Shown here piece by piece: positions 1-9,069 of a stretch of 64,000 nucleotides of DNA. The notes under the pieces are model-generated. The model saw only the letters and a list, made by a program, of their open reading frames with translations, ran no database searches and had not been told where the DNA came from. Every line of letters begins with the position of its first letter. Position 1 is the stretch's first letter. The DNA comes from Nocardiopsis mwathae (GTDB lineage Bacteria; Actinomycetota; Actinomycetes; Streptosporangiales; Streptosporangiaceae): positions 1,922,001-1,986,000 of the forward strand of contig NZ_JACHDS010000001.1 in NCBI RefSeq assembly GCF_014201195.1, read 5' to 3'. A program made the position numbers and the translations under genes.

Positions 1-294
1 GGCCTCGGCGACCTCGGGCAGGTCGCGGGCCGCGGCGAGCATGCCGGGGGTGAGCGTGGGCTCCTGCCACTCCTGTTCGTCGTCGGGCTCGGGGGCGGCG
101 GTGTCCCAGTCGATGAGGACGGCGGCGTCGATCCGGTCGGTGGAGCCCTTCACCTTGGCGTTGAAGGTGTCGTCGATGGTGTCGGTGAAGACGAGGGTGC
201 CGGAGACGAACATGACGCCGAGGATGATGGCCAGGGCGGTGGTGATCAGGCGGCCCTTGTGCATGCGCAGGCCGGCCAGGGTGGTGCGCAGCAC
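1..294 (-). CDS. ABC transporter permease, FtsX/MacB type (5' part only)
   Basis: Reading leftwards from a GTG at 294, the product begins VLRTTLAGLRMHKGRLITTA and continues with a hydrophobic segment (ALAIILGVMFVSGTLVF) followed by an extracytoplasmic stretch with TDTIDDTF. A short cytoplasmic lead, one membrane helix and then a large periplasmic domain is the standard start of FtsX/MacB-like permeases. It follows the ATPase gene by only 3 bases, so the two form one operon. The gene runs off the window at base 1 and only about 98 residues are visible. The substrate cannot be told. Confidence 0.85.
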   Translation of the reverse strand, partial: MLRTTLAGLRMHKGRLITTALAIILGVMFVSGTLVFTDTIDDTFNAKVKGSTDRIDAAVLIDWDTAAPEPDDEQEWQEPTLTPGMLAAARDLPEVAEA

Positions 295-297
295 GGC

Positions 298-1065
298 TCA
301 GGCCTCCAGCTTCACGAGGCGGTCGAGCACGGTCTCGGCGGTGGGGGCGTGGACCTCGTCGACCAGGCGGCCGTCGCGCAGGAAGACGACCCGGTCGGCG
401 TAGGAGGCGGCGACGGGGTCGTGGGTGACCATGACGATGGTCTGGCCCAGCTCGCGGGCCGAGTCGCGCAGGAAGGCCAGGACCTCGGCGCCGGAGCGCG
501 AATCGAGGTTGCCGGTGGGCTCGTCGGCGTAGACGACCTCGGGGGCGCCGAGCAGGGCGCGGGCCACGGCCACGCGCTGCTGCTGGCCGCCGGACAGCTT
601 GGAGGGCAGGTGGTGCAGCCGGTTCTCCAGGCCGACGACCTTGATGATGTGGTCGAAGCGCTCGCGGTCGGTGCCGCGTTTGGCGATCTGGGCGGGCAGG
701 AGGATGTTCTGCTCGGCGGTGAGCATGGGCAGGAGGTTGAAGGACTGGAAGATGAAGCCGATGCGGTCGCGGCGCAGGAGGGTGAGCTGCTTGTCCTTGA
801 GGCGGGTGATGTCGGTGCGGCCGAGGTGGACGGTGCCGGAGGTGGCGGTGTCCAGTCCGGCCAGGGTGTGCATGAGGGTGGACTTGCCCGATCCGGAGGG
901 GCCCATGATCGCGGTGAACGCGCCGCGGGTGAACTCCACCGACACGTCGTCCAGGGCGCGGACCGCCGAGTCCCCGCTGCCGTACACCTTGGTGAGATTA
1001 CGGGCGGTGACGACCGGCTCGGGGCTCGATGGCCGGGGTGCGATGGCAGTGGCGTGTTCGCGCAC
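298..1065 (-). CDS. ABC transporter ATP-binding protein, LolD/MacB type
   Basis: A 255-residue ATPase that energises the permease encoded just downstream. The Walker A motif GPSGSGKST is at residues 55-63, the signature LSGGQQQR at 157-164 and Walker B VVYADEPT at 177-184, followed by a D-loop GNLDSR. The sequence is closest to LolD/MacB/FtsE-like exporters that pair with FtsX permeases. The GTG at 1065 was chosen over the longer reading frame because AGGAGG lies at 1073-1078, 7 bases upstream, and the extra N-terminus is Pro/Arg-rich and unlike the family. The partner lies 3 bases downstream. Confidence 0.93.
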   Translation of the reverse strand: MREHATAIAPRPSSPEPVVTARNLTKVYGSGDSAVRALDDVSVEFTRGAFTAIMGPSGSGKSTLMHTLAGLDTATSGTVHLGRTDITRLKDKQLTLLRRDRIGFIFQSFNLLPMLTAEQNILLPAQIAKRGTDRERFDHIIKVVGLENRLHHLPSKLSGGQQQRVAVARALLGAPEVVYADEPTGNLDSRSGAEVLAFLRDSARELGQTIVMVTHDPVAASYADRVVFLRDGRLVDEVHAPTAETVLDRLVKLEA

Positions 1066-1150
1066 TTCGTGTCCTCCTGGTCGCGGTGGTGGATGGGTCC
1101 GCGGGCCGGGTCGCGGGAGGAGCGACCTGGCCACAGGAGGGGTAACGCCG

Positions 1151-1174
1151 CCGGTGATCGATCCGGTTCACCGG
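1151..1174. promoter_or_regulatory. inverted repeat upstream of the ABC operon
   Basis: CCGGTGA at 1151-1157 is mirrored by TCACCGG at 1168-1174 across a 10-base spacer, 86 bases upstream of the ABC ATPase start. It could be an operator for the operon. The adjacent terminator hairpin of the neighbouring gene means a purely structural role is also possible. Confidence 0.35.
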
Positions 1175-1182
1175 GCGGGGGT

Positions 1183-1217
1183 GTGGCGGCGCTCACCCCT
1201 GCCGGGGGCGCCGCCAC
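1183..1217 (-). terminator. hairpin downstream of the BNR lipoprotein gene
   Basis: A perfect 10-bp stem, GTGGCGGCGC (1183-1192) with GCGCCGCCAC (1208-1217), and a 15-base loop. It lies 25 bases past the stop of the minus-strand gene ending at 1243. There is no U tract, as is common in high-GC actinobacteria. Confidence 0.6.
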
Positions 1218-1242
1218 CGCGGTCGGCCGTGGTGGGCCGACG

Positions 1243-2130
1243 TCAGTCGGCGGGCAGCCGGGGCGCGCCGAAGGTCGCGCCCTCGTCGTGGGAGACCACG
1301 AGGACGCCGTGGACGACGGCGGCGATGTGGTCGGGCGTGGCATGGAAGGCTTCAGGGGCGCCTTGGGCCGATCCGAGTTCGCTCCAGGTCCGCCCGGCGT
1401 CGTCGCTGCGGTGGACGCCGCCGGTGGGGTCGATTCCCAGGACGGTGTCGTCGGCGGACCAGTCGACCAGCATGAGCGGCGGGGCGCCGTCGACGGTGGT
1501 GAAGGTCTCGCCGCCGTCGGTGGAGCGGCGCACGCCTTCCTGCGTGGTGGCCACGACGGTGGTGGCGTCGTCGTCGGTGGCGAGGGAGATCGCGGCGACA
1601 TCGGGGGCGAGTTCGCGCCACTTCTCGCCGTCGTCGGTGGCCACAAGGGCGCCGTCGAAGCCGATGACGGTGTCCTCGGTGGCGGTGAGGGCGTGGAAGT
1701 CGGACTGGCCCGCACGGGAGAGGGTGGTCCAGGTCTTGCCGCCGTCGGTGGATTCCAGAAGGCCGACGGGGTTGGGCAGGTCCTGGGTGCCGGTGCCGGG
1801 GTGGCCGCTGGCCACGAGCCGGTCGCGGCCGGCCTCGGCCAGGCCCATGTAGTCCATGACCGGGCCGATCAGCTCGGCTTCGACGTCGTCGTCGGCGCCG
1901 GTGACCCGGTAGATGCCGTAGTGGGTGCCCAGCAGCAGGCCCCCGCTGTCGGGGTCGGAGACGATGCCGTGCACGTGCGCGGTCTCTTCGGGCAGGAGGA
2001 AGCCGTCGACGGGGGTGCCGTCGGCGCCGTCGGGGGCGGCGTCCTCGGCCGCGGGGCCGCAGGCGGTGACCAGGAGTGCGGAGGCGAGAAGCGCCGCGGG
2101 GCCGAGCAGGCGCTGTGTGGTGGTGTACAT
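1243..2130 (-). CDS. BNR/Asp-box repeat lipoprotein (F510_1955-like)
   Basis: A 295-residue protein with a lipoprotein signal peptide: a hydrophobic core and a lipobox LVTAC around residues 20-24. It should therefore be tethered outside the membrane. The rest contains repeated Ser/Thr-x-Asp-x-Gly-x-Thr-Trp Asp-box motifs (STDGGKTW, STDGGETF, SDDAGRTW, SHDEGATF), which build a sialidase-like or photosystem-II-assembly-like beta-propeller. The start of the mature part (HVHGIVSDPDSGGLLLGTHYGIYRV-like region) matches proteins annotated as F510_1955 family glycosyl hydrolases, but I see no demonstrated enzyme function. Such genes often sit beside small His-rich membrane proteins like the next one. 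Confidence 0.8.
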   Translation of the reverse strand: MYTTTQRLLGPAALLASALLVTACGPAAEDAAPDGADGTPVDGFLLPEETAHVHGIVSDPDSGGLLLGTHYGIYRVTGADDDVEAELIGPVMDYMGLAEAGRDRLVASGHPGTGTQDLPNPVGLLESTDGGKTWTTLSRAGQSDFHALTATEDTVIGFDGALVATDDGEKWRELAPDVAAISLATDDDATTVVATTQEGVRRSTDGGETFTTVDGAPPLMLVDWSADDTVLGIDPTGGVHRSDDAGRTWSELGSAQGAPEAFHATPDHIAAVVHGVLVVSHDEGATFGAPRLPAD

Positions 2131-2194
2131 GGTGGCGTGTACCGCTTTCGTCGATCGGTGGTTCTGTTCCGGGTCCGTGGGTGGGGGACCGGTA

Positions 2195-2647
2195 TTAGAT
2201 CCGCAGGATCGACAGTTCGGCCAGGTCGGGGGGTGGGGAGGGGCCGATGGTGTGGGCGGGCGGCAGGCCGGTGGCGGGGGGTGCGGGCGGCGGCAGGAGG
2301 ATGTCGGGTGCCGGGGCGGGGGCGGGCAGCGGCAGGGCGGTGGGGGCGGTGAGGCAGCCGCCGTTGTCGGAGGAGTCGCAGGTGCCGGAGGAGGTTGTGC
2401 CGGTGCCGTGTCCTGCGCCGTGGGATGCGGGTACGGCGGAGGCGGTGGTGTGTGGGTGGGGGCCGGTGTCGGCGCCGTGTGGCGCGGCGGCCGCGGACGG
2501 CGCGGCGGGTGCGGCGTGGACGGCGTGCTGGGGGAGCAGGAGCTCGTGGTGGGCCGCGAAGACGACGGCCATGAGCGCGGCGAGGATGCCCAGGGCCAGG
2601 TGGGCAGGGTGGACGCGGCCGCGGGCCCGTCCCCCGGTCCTCGTCAT
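2195..2647 (-). CDS. small His-rich membrane protein (DUF6153-like)
   Basis: About 150 residues. One N-terminal membrane helix (LALGILAALMAVVFAAHHELLL) is followed by an Ala/Pro/His-rich extracytoplasmic part with a Cys pair (CDSSDNGGC) and a conserved-looking tail PPDLAELSILRI. This architecture resembles actinobacterial DUF6153 proteins, which tend to occur near metal-resistance genes. I chose the internal ATG at 2647; an ATG 12 bases further upstream and a longer start at 2680 are also possible. The function is unknown. The His and Cys content would fit metal binding, but that is inference. Confidence 0.65.
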   Translation of the reverse strand: MTRTGGRARGRVHPAHLALGILAALMAVVFAAHHELLLPQHAVHAAPAAPSAAAAPHGADTGPHPHTTASAVPASHGAGHGTGTTSSGTCDSSDNGGCLTAPTALPLPAPAPAPDILLPPPAPPATGLPPAHTIGPSPPPDLAELSILRI

Positions 2648-2809
2648 GGCACCCCGCATTCCCGGCCGTCGTGTCGGCACCGCGGTGGGGCGCCGTTCCT
2701 CATCCTAGGGGGAGGGGCGCCGCGCAGGTCGGCGGATGGGGGCGAAGGCAGGTGCGCGGCGCCGGGTTCGACAGGGCCGCATGGGTGGTGCTAGAAACAC
2801 GGTCGTAAA

Positions 2810-2825
2810 TGAAAACCGTTTTCGA
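2810..2825. promoter_or_regulatory. Zur-box-like palindrome
   Basis: TGAAAACCGTTTTCGA contains the perfect inverted repeat GAAAAC-C-GTTTTC (2811-2823). It resembles the actinobacterial Zur operator (TGAAAATNATTTTCA-type) in an otherwise GC-rich spacer. It lies 16 bases before the start of a His-rich COG0523 GTPase, the kind of gene zinc-starvation regulators repress. Zur control is inferred from motif and target together. Confidence 0.65.
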
Positions 2826-2840
2826 TCTGGGGGTGCCCCC

Positions 2841-4112
2841 ATGGAATCCGCGCCCGCGACCGTCGGCGGCGCAGCCGCAGCGCTCCCGGTCACCGTCCTG
2901 TCCGGTTTCCTCGGTTCCGGCAAGACCACGCTGCTCAACCACGTCCTGCACAACCGGGTGGGGCTGCGCGTCGCCGTGATCGTCAACGACATGAGCGAGG
3001 TCAACATCGACGCCGGGCTGGTGCGGGGTGGCGGCGCGCTGTCGCGCACCCGGGAGCGGCTCGTCGAGATGACCAACGGGTGCATCTGCTGCACCCTGCG
3101 CGACGACCTGCTCGTGGAGGTCGACCGGCTGGCCCGGGAGGGCCGCTTCGACCACCTCCTCATCGAGTCCAGCGGCATCTCCGAGCCGATGCCGGTCGCC
3201 GCGACCTTCGCGTTCGCCGATGAGAACGGGGACAGCCTGCTCGACCGCGCCCGCATCGACACCATGGTCTCCGTCGTCGACGCGGCCGACTTCCTGCGCG
3301 AGCTCGACCGCGGCGACGACCTCACCGCCCGCGGGCTGGACGCCTACGAGGGGGACGAGCGCACCGTCAGCGACCTCCTCATCGACCAGGTCGAGTTCGC
3401 CGACGTGCTGGTGGTCAACAAGGCCGACCTCGTCGGGCCCGCGGAACTGGACCGGGTCGAGGCGGCGCTGCGGCGGCTCAACCCGCCGGCCAGGGTGGTG
3501 CGTACCGAGTACGGCCGCATCGACCCGCGGCTCATCGTGGGGGCCGACCTGTTCGACCTGGAGCGTGCGTCCCGTGCGCCCGGCTGGGCCGCCGAACTCA
3601 ACGGCGACCACGTCCCCGAGACCGAGGAGTACGGCATCTCCAGCGTGGTGCTGCGCTCCGAGCGGCCGTTCCACCCCGGCCGCCTGTGGGAGCTGGTCGA
3701 AACCGGGCTGGACTCGGGCACCTACGGCACCGTCCTGCGGTCCAAGGGCTTCTTCTGGCTCGCCACCCGCGCCGAGGTCACCGGACTGTGGTCGCAGGCC
3801 GGGCCGGTGGTGCGGTTCGAGCCCTCGGGTGTGTGGGACCCGGCCGACGGCCCCCGGGTCGGCTACCGCCCTGAGGACCTGGAGGGCGCCGAGAGCGTGC
3901 CCCCGCGCCAGGAACTCGTCTTCATCGGCACCGGGCTGCGCGGCGACGCCCTGCTGCAGGCGCTTCGGGACTGCCTGCTCACCGACGCCGAGATGGCCCT
4001 GCCTTGGGGCCGCCTGCCCGACCCCTTCCCCGAGTGGGATATCCGCGGCCTGCACTCCCACTCCCACTCCCACGATCACGACCACGCCCTCCACCTGCCC
4101 GGTGCGGGCTGA
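2841..4112 (+). CDS. COG0523/CobW-family GTPase, probable zinc chaperone
   Basis: A 423-residue G3E-family P-loop GTPase. Walker A GFLGSGKTT is at residues 22-30, the family metal motif GCICC at 80-84 and the guanine-specificity motif NKAD at 193-196, followed by a CobW C-terminal domain. The last 20 residues carry a His cluster (HSHSHSHDHDH), typical of zinc-handling members (YciC/ZagA/ZigA type). The ATG at 2841 was chosen because the conserved GTPase fold begins shortly after it and the zinc-type operator lies just upstream. The likely role is delivering or prioritising zinc to client metalloproteins under zinc shortage. Cobalamin biosynthesis is less likely because no cob genes are nearby. 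Confidence 0.9.
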   Translation: MESAPATVGGAAAALPVTVLSGFLGSGKTTLLNHVLHNRVGLRVAVIVNDMSEVNIDAGLVRGGGALSRTRERLVEMTNGCICCTLRDDLLVEVDRLAREGRFDHLLIESSGISEPMPVAATFAFADENGDSLLDRARIDTMVSVVDAADFLRELDRGDDLTARGLDAYEGDERTVSDLLIDQVEFADVLVVNKADLVGPAELDRVEAALRRLNPPARVVRTEYGRIDPRLIVGADLFDLERASRAPGWAAELNGDHVPETEEYGISSVVLRSERPFHPGRLWELVETGLDSGTYGTVLRSKGFFWLATRAEVTGLWSQAGPVVRFEPSGVWDPADGPRVGYRPEDLEGAESVPPRQELVFIGTGLRGDALLQALRDCLLTDAEMALPWGRLPDPFPEWDIRGLHSHSHSHDHDHALHLPGAG

Positions 4113-4123
4113 GCCGCCGACGG

Positions 4124-5470
4124 TCAGCGCCCTGCGGAGCGGTCCTCGCCCCCAGCCGTCCCGGCCCGCCGCCGCTCCCGGACCTGCTCGGGCGTCTCGG
4201 GGATCTTGACCACCGCGATCAGCGACACGATCCCCAGCAGCACCATGTAGGCCGACACCGACAGCGTGGTGCCGGTGGACTCCGTCAGCGCCGCCGAGGC
4301 GAACGGTGCGAAGCCGCCGCCCAGGATCGCGCCGAGAGCGTAGGCGAACGACGCGCCGCTGTAGCGCACCCTGGCCGGGAACAGCTCCGCGTACAGCGCC
4401 GCCTGCGGCCCGTAGGTCAGGCCGAGCCCGACCGCCAGCATCAGCACCGCGGCCAGCATCATCGGGACCGCGGCGGTGTCCAGCAGCAGGAAGAACGGGA
4501 AGGCCCACAGGATCAGCCACACCGAGCCCAGGAGATAGACGGGGCGCCGCCCCACCGCGTCCGAGCGCCAGGCCGCCCACATGGTGGTCGCCATCCACAG
4601 CAGCGCTCCGGCCACGATGACCAGCAGCATCGTGTTCTCCGCGACGCCGAGCCGGGTGGTGGCGTGGATGAGGACGAATCCGAGGAGCACGTAGCCCATG
4701 CCGTTGTTGGCGACGAACACGCCGATGGCGACGAGGAACGGGCGGGGGTGGTGGCGCAGCATCTCGGCGATGGGCCGCCGGGAGCGCTGGGCGCGCTGTT
4801 TGAGTTCGGTGAACTCGGGGGACTCGTCGACCCGCAGCCGGATGAACAGTCCCACGACGATGAGCACCGCGCTGAACAGGAACGGGATGCGCCAGCCCCA
4901 CGACTGGAACTGCTCGGCCGTCGTCGCGCTGGTGACCAGGAAGAACGCGCCGTTGGCCAGGACGAGCCCGGCCGGGGCGCCCAGCTGCGGGAACGCGCCG
5001 AACAGGCCGCGCCGGTGGACGGGCGCGTGCTCGACGGCCATGAGCGCCGCCCCGCCCCACTCGCCGCCCGCGCTCAGACCCTGCAGCAGCCGGAAGACCA
5101 CCAGCAGGACCGGTGCGGCCAGGCCGATCTGGGCGTAGGTGGGCAGGAGGCCGACGCCGACCGTCGCCACACCCATGAGCAGCAGGGCCAGCACCAGCAT
5201 GGCGCGGCGGCCGATGCGGTCGCCGAAGTGGCCCATCAGGACGCCGCCCAGCGGTCGTGCCACGAAGCTGACGCCGATGGTGGTGACCGCCGTCAGGCTC
5301 GCGGCCGCGGGTGACAGCGCGGTGAAGAACTGCGACCCGAAGACCAGCTGGGCTGCGGTGGCGTAGATGAAGAAGTCGTACCACTCGATCGTGGTGCCGA
5401 TGAAGCTCGCCCCGGCCACGCGGCGGACCTGCGACCCCGGCCCGGTCTCCCCGGTGGTGCGTTGTGCCAA
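4124..5470 (-). CDS. MFS transporter, metabolite:H+ symporter (MHS) family
   Basis: About 448 residues with twelve predicted membrane helices. The opening motif GASFIGTTIEWYDFFIYATAA is diagnostic of the MHS branch (ProP, KgtP, shikimate and citrate carriers). The loop between helices 2 and 3 carries GVLMGHFGDRIGRRAML. The substrate is not predictable; organic acids, betaines or aromatic acids are typical. A TTG at 5470 is preferred because GGGGA lies 5 bases upstream. The longest frame begins at another TTG (5548) without a ribosome site. The gene ends 12 bases from the convergent GTPase gene and is divergent from a TetR gene that may control it. Confidence 0.85.
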   Translation of the reverse strand: MAQRTTGETGPGSQVRRVAGASFIGTTIEWYDFFIYATAAQLVFGSQFFTALSPAAASLTAVTTIGVSFVARPLGGVLMGHFGDRIGRRAMLVLALLLMGVATVGVGLLPTYAQIGLAAPVLLVVFRLLQGLSAGGEWGGAALMAVEHAPVHRRGLFGAFPQLGAPAGLVLANGAFFLVTSATTAEQFQSWGWRIPFLFSAVLIVVGLFIRLRVDESPEFTELKQRAQRSRRPIAEMLRHHPRPFLVAIGVFVANNGMGYVLLGFVLIHATTRLGVAENTMLLVIVAGALLWMATTMWAAWRSDAVGRRPVYLLGSVWLILWAFPFFLLLDTAAVPMMLAAVLMLAVGLGLTYGPQAALYAELFPARVRYSGASFAYALGAILGGGFAPFASAALTESTGTTLSVSAYMVLLGIVSLIAVVKIPETPEQVRERRRAGTAGGEDRSAGR

Positions 5471-5652
5471 CGTCGTCCCCGTTCCCAGTGAGATGGAGCT
5501 GCGGGTCGGATCCGCGGTGATTGTAAATGTGGCACGGAACACCAACAAGGGGGGCTTTCAGTCCGTCGCAGAGCGTAACGGCACGTCGATGGCGGTATGT
5601 GGTGATCGTCCGTATCCGGGTGGCTTTCAGGGGCCTCGGTAGGGTCGGAGAC

Positions 5653-6312
5653 GTGGTCAGCAAACAGCGGCGGTTGCCGCGTCAGGTCAGAGAACAGCAG
5701 GTGATCGACGCCGCCGTCCAGGTGTTCTCGCGCGTCGGCTACCACACGGCCAGCGTCGAGGAAATAGCCGAGGCGGCCGGAATATCCAAGCCCATGGTCT
5801 ACATCTATCTGGGCTCCAAGGAAGGGCTGTTCACCGCCTGCATCCACCGCGAGGCCGACCGGCTCGTCGAGGCGGTGCGCTCCGCGCTGCGGAGCGACGC
5901 CACACCCGAGCAGCGCCTATGGGAGGGGCTGCGCGCGTTCTTCCGGTTCGTCGCCGGCCACCGCGAGAGCTGGAAGGTCCTCTACCAGCAGGCCCGCAGC
6001 CAGGGCGAACCCTTCTCCAAGGAGGTCGCCCAGGCGCGCTGCCGCGTCATGGACGAGATCACCGCGCTGGTGGTCTCCGGTACCGAGCTGCCCGACGGCG
6101 GACGGATCATCTCCACCGAGGATGCCGAGCTCCTCGCCCGCATCGCGGCGGGCGCCGCCGACGCACTCACCGACTGGTTGCTGGAGCACCCCCGGGAGAC
6201 GCCGGAGGACCTGACGATGCGCGTCATGGAGATCGCCCGCATCGGAGCCCACCGCTACTACCGCCCGGGGGCGGCGGGCCCCGGAATCGTCCGCCCCCGG
6301 ACGGGGAGCTGA
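5653..6312 (+). CDS. TetR/AcrR family transcriptional regulator
   Basis: About 219 residues. The N-terminal helix-turn-helix is clear (VIDAAVQVFSRVGYHTASVEEIAEAAGISKPMVYIYLGSKEGLF), followed by an all-helical ligand domain. The GTG at 5653 is preferred, with AGGG 8 bases upstream; the longer frame from 5527 is unlike the family. It is divergent from the MHS transporter, the usual arrangement for a local repressor of that transporter. The effector is unknown. Confidence 0.88.
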   Translation: MVSKQRRLPRQVREQQVIDAAVQVFSRVGYHTASVEEIAEAAGISKPMVYIYLGSKEGLFTACIHREADRLVEAVRSALRSDATPEQRLWEGLRAFFRFVAGHRESWKVLYQQARSQGEPFSKEVAQARCRVMDEITALVVSGTELPDGGRIISTEDAELLARIAAGAADALTDWLLEHPRETPEDLTMRVMEIARIGAHRYYRPGAAGPGIVRPRTGS

Positions 6313-6341
6313 CCGGGGCGGCCCCGAACGGGGCCGGTCAG
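6309..6341. terminator. bidirectional terminator between TetR and PucR genes
   Basis: CTGACCGG at the left and CCGGTCAG at the right enclose a second GC-rich pair (GGCCCCG/CGGGGCC), with a small bulge. The hairpin overlaps the TetR stop codon and lies between two convergent genes. Confidence 0.6.
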
Positions 6342-7861
6342 CGCGGCGCCTCCCACCGGGTCAGGGCGAACCACAGGCGCATCCGCTGCTCGGGGTCGGC
6401 GAGGTCGGCGCCGAGGTCGCGCTCGATACGGCCGATGCGGTACCGCACGCTGTTGCGGTGGGAGCCCACCTCTGCGGCGGTTCGGTCCCAGCTGCCGTGG
6501 TGGGCGAGCCAGGCCCGCAGGGTCGCGCGTAGGCCGCGCGCGTCCTCGGTGTCGGCGCCCAGCGGGCCCAGGATGGCGCGGGCCGCGGCGCGGGCGCGCT
6601 CAGGGTCGATCGCGTCGGCCAGCGGGTCGGGCCCCTGGGGCCACAGCAGCGGCGCGCCCGCCGCCGCGGCCCGCGTCAGGAGGGTGGCGGCCCTGCGGTC
6701 GGCGCCGGCCAGCCCAGCGGGCGCGACCGGGTCGCTCAGCGCCGCCAGCCACCCCGCGCGGTGCAGCCGCTCCAGCTCGGCGCGGTGCGCCTCGGGGTCG
6801 CCGAGGTCGGCGAGCACGGCGCGCAGCTCGCCCTCTCCCGCGTCCACCAGCTCCGTCCCGGCCACGGCCGCCGGCGCCGCACCGGGAGGTGCCGGCCGCC
6901 GCCCGGTCCACCGGGCGCGTAGGACGCGGAAGGTGTCGGCGGGCACCCCCTCCTCGGCGTCCCCGGCCAGGTCGGCGAGCAGGGCGGCGAGCTCCGCGCC
7001 GGGTTCGGGGTCGAGCAGGAGGCGGGTGATGATGCGGCCCGGTGTGCGGACGGCGGGGGAGCGGCCGTGGGCGAGCAGGCCGAGCAGGGCCACCGCGGTG
7101 CCCAGCACAGCCCGGTCGGTGGGGTCGAGCGGGGCGGGCCGCCCGACGACCAGGACCTCGCCGGCGCCGGTCGGGCCCCCGACGGCGTGCAGGAACACCT
7201 CGTCGCCGCCTAGCCGGGCCTTGGCGCTGCGCGGCCCGCCCGGCCGCCGCACCTTCTCGACCAGGTCGACCACGTCGTCGCTGAGGGGCGGGACGTCTCC
7301 GGCGCGGGCGATCACCCAACCGGCGGCCAGGGCCGTCCAGCAGCCCAGGGCCCGCGCCAGCGTGGCCACCACCCGCTCCACCGGCGCGGCGCCGGTGACC
7401 GCGCGTGCCAGTGCCCGGTGCGCCTCACCCAGGCGGCGCAGGTCCTGGACGTGCAGCTCCTCCAGGGCCTCGCCGACCGCCTGGCTCACCGCGACGAACG
7501 GCGTCTGGCGCGGCACCTCCAGCAGGGCGAGCCCCTGGGCGCGGCACTCCTCGGCCAGGGGCGGGGGCAGGCGGTCGTGGACGGGGGTCACGCCGAAGCC
7601 GAGCGCGGCGACTCCGGCCCGCTTCAGCCCGGCCACATACGCGCGCACGTCCTCGGGCCGGGTGGACATGTTGACCCCCGCGGTCAGCAGCAGTTCGGCC
7701 CCGCGCAGGTAGGGCACGGGGTCGGGCAGCTCGCTGACCAGCGCCCAGCGCACCTGCGGCGCGTCGTTCGGCGCCCCGACCACGGTGCGCAGGTCCAAAT
7801 CGCGGCGTTCGGCGACGGTGCGCAGCGGGACCGTGCGCGGGGAGGGGCGGTGGGGCATCAT
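6338..7861 (-). CDS. PucR/CdaR family transcriptional regulator
   Basis: About 507 residues. The N-terminal PucR-like sensory domain ([18 protein letters not shown]) is followed by a central linker and a C-terminal HTH_30 domain ([37 protein letters not shown]). PucR proteins sense purine-catabolic or other nitrogen metabolites and activate the neighbouring catabolic operon. The ATG at 7861 gives the family's usual length; the frame extends further upstream without a good start. It is divergent from the ureohydrolase gene, which is its most likely target along with the transporter and amidase that follow. Confidence 0.9.
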   Translation of the reverse strand: MMPHRPSPRTVPLRTVAERRDLDLRTVVGAPNDAPQVRWALVSELPDPVPYLRGAELLLTAGVNMSTRPEDVRAYVAGLKRAGVAALGFGVTPVHDRLPPPLAEECRAQGLALLEVPRQTPFVAVSQAVGEALEELHVQDLRRLGEAHRALARAVTGAAPVERVVATLARALGCWTALAAGWVIARAGDVPPLSDDVVDLVEKVRRPGGPRSAKARLGGDEVFLHAVGGPTGAGEVLVVGRPAPLDPTDRAVLGTAVALLGLLAHGRSPAVRTPGRIITRLLLDPEPGAELAALLADLAGDAEEGVPADTFRVLRARWTGRRPAPPGAAPAAVAGTELVDAGEGELRAVLADLGDPEAHRAELERLHRAGWLAALSDPVAPAGLAGADRRAATLLTRAAAAGAPLLWPQGPDPLADAIDPERARAAARAILGPLGADTEDARGLRATLRAWLAHHGSWDRTAAEVGSHRNSVRYRIGRIERDLGADLADPEQRMRLWFALTRWEAPR

Positions 7862-7902
7862 ACGGGTCAACAGTGCGATCCAACCATGCGTGAGAATAAA
7901 AC

Positions 7903-7917
7903 TGGACGGATCGTCCA
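7903..7917. promoter_or_regulatory. palindrome in the PucR-ureohydrolase divergent promoter
   Basis: TGGACG-GAT-CGTCCA is a perfect 6-bp inverted repeat with a 3-base centre. It lies in the 154-bp spacer between the divergent pucR-like and ureohydrolase genes, next to AT-richer sequence (GAGAATAAAA). It is a candidate operator for the PucR-type regulator. Confidence 0.45.
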
Positions 7918-8015
7918 TTTCCTCGCAGCTTATCCGGTGTCTACGGTGCTCCCAGCGCACCGGCCGCCACCGGCCGGTGCCGCAGCACCCAGGGGAAACG
8001 AGGAAGACGAGGACC

Positions 8016-8981
8016 ATGACCGCTCCGATCGGACCCACCGACTCCAGCCGAGTGCCGCGCTTCGCGGGCCCGGCCACCTTCGCCCGGCTGCCCCGCATCG
8101 ACGAGGTCGAGCACGCCGACATCGCGGTCGTCGGTGTCCCGTTCGACACCGGAGTGTCCTACCGGCCCGGAGCCCGCTTCGGCCCGTCCGCCATCCGGGA
8201 GGCCAGCCGCCTGCTGCGCCCCTACAACCCGGGCCTGGACGTCGCCCCGTTCGCCGAACTGCAGGTCGCCGACGGCGGGGACATCGCGGTCAACCCCTTC
8301 TCCATCGGGGATGCCGTCGAGACCATCGAGGACGCGGCCCAGGCGTTCGCCAAGGCCGGCACCCGCCTGGTCACCCTCGGTGGCGACCACACCATCGCGC
8401 TGCCGCTGCTGCGCTCGCTGTACCGCCGACACGGCCCCATCGCGATGCTGCACTTCGACGCGCACCTGGACACCTGGGACACCTACTTCGGCGAGCCCTA
8501 CACCCACGGCACCCCGTTCCGGCGCGCCGTGGAGGAGGGGATCCTCGACACCGAGGCGATCTCGCACGTCGGCACGCGCGGCCCGCTGTACGGCAAGAAG
8601 GACCTGGAGGACGACCGCCGCTTCGGGTTCGGCATCGTCACCTCCGCCGATGTGATGCGCAAGGGCGTCGACGAGATCACCGACGCGCTGCGCCAGCGCA
8701 TCGGCTCCCGCCCGCTGTACGTCTCGGTCGACATCGACGTGCTCGACCCCGCGCACGCCCCGGGCACCGGCACGCCCGAGGCCGGCGGGTTGACCAGCCG
8801 CGAGCTCCTGGAGATCCTGCGCGGCCTGGCCGACTGCAACCTCGTGGGCGCCGACGTCGTCGAGGTCGCCCCCGCCTACGACCACGCGCAGATCACCGCG
8901 ACGGCCGCCTCGCACGTCGCCTACGACCTGGTCAGCGTGCTGGCGCTGGAGCGGTCCCGCGGCGGGCACTCCTCCGCCTGA
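8016..8981 (+). CDS. speB: agmatinase/guanidinobutyrase-type ureohydrolase
   Basis: A 321-residue member of the arginase superfamily, which hydrolyses a guanidino group to urea and an amine using two manganese ions. The metal ligands are visible: GGDHT (His125), DAHLD (residues 148-152) and SVDIDVLDP (Asp239, Asp241). The specificity loop SHVGTRGPL does not separate agmatine from 4-guanidinobutyrate or related compounds. The ATG at 8016 follows GAGGAC. The neighbouring PucR regulator, BASS transporter and amidase suggest catabolism of an imported guanidino compound rather than polyamine synthesis. Confidence 0.88.
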   Translation: MTAPIGPTDSSRVPRFAGPATFARLPRIDEVEHADIAVVGVPFDTGVSYRPGARFGPSAIREASRLLRPYNPGLDVAPFAELQVADGGDIAVNPFSIGDAVETIEDAAQAFAKAGTRLVTLGGDHTIALPLLRSLYRRHGPIAMLHFDAHLDTWDTYFGEPYTHGTPFRRAVEEGILDTEAISHVGTRGPLYGKKDLEDDRRFGFGIVTSADVMRKGVDEITDALRQRIGSRPLYVSVDIDVLDPAHAPGTGTPEAGGLTSRELLEILRGLADCNLVGADVVEVAPAYDHAQITATAASHVAYDLVSVLALERSRGGHSSA

Positions 8982-9031
8982 CCGCCGCTGCCGGGCCGTC
9001 CGCCGCAGAGGAGGGGCGGGCAGCCCGGCAG

Positions 9032-9062
9032 CACGGCCCTCGGGCGGGGCTGCCCCGTGCGG
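9032..9062. terminator. possible terminator between convergent genes
   Basis: GCACGG and CCGTGC bracket a GC-rich loop in the 88-bp gap between the ureohydrolase and BASS genes. The stem is short and no U tract follows. Confidence 0.35.
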
Positions 9063-9069
9063 CTCGGCC

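Noticed and set aside
259-2352. Long open frames opposite the ABC and BNR genes (and similar ones throughout)
   Set aside because: They are Gly/Arg/Ala/Pro-rich antisense or shifted frames created by high GC. Third-position bias and family motifs support only the genes listed.
2841-4112. Cobalamin-biosynthesis CobW
   Set aside because: The family name suggests it, but no cob genes are near, while the His-rich tail and zinc-type operator favour a zinc role.
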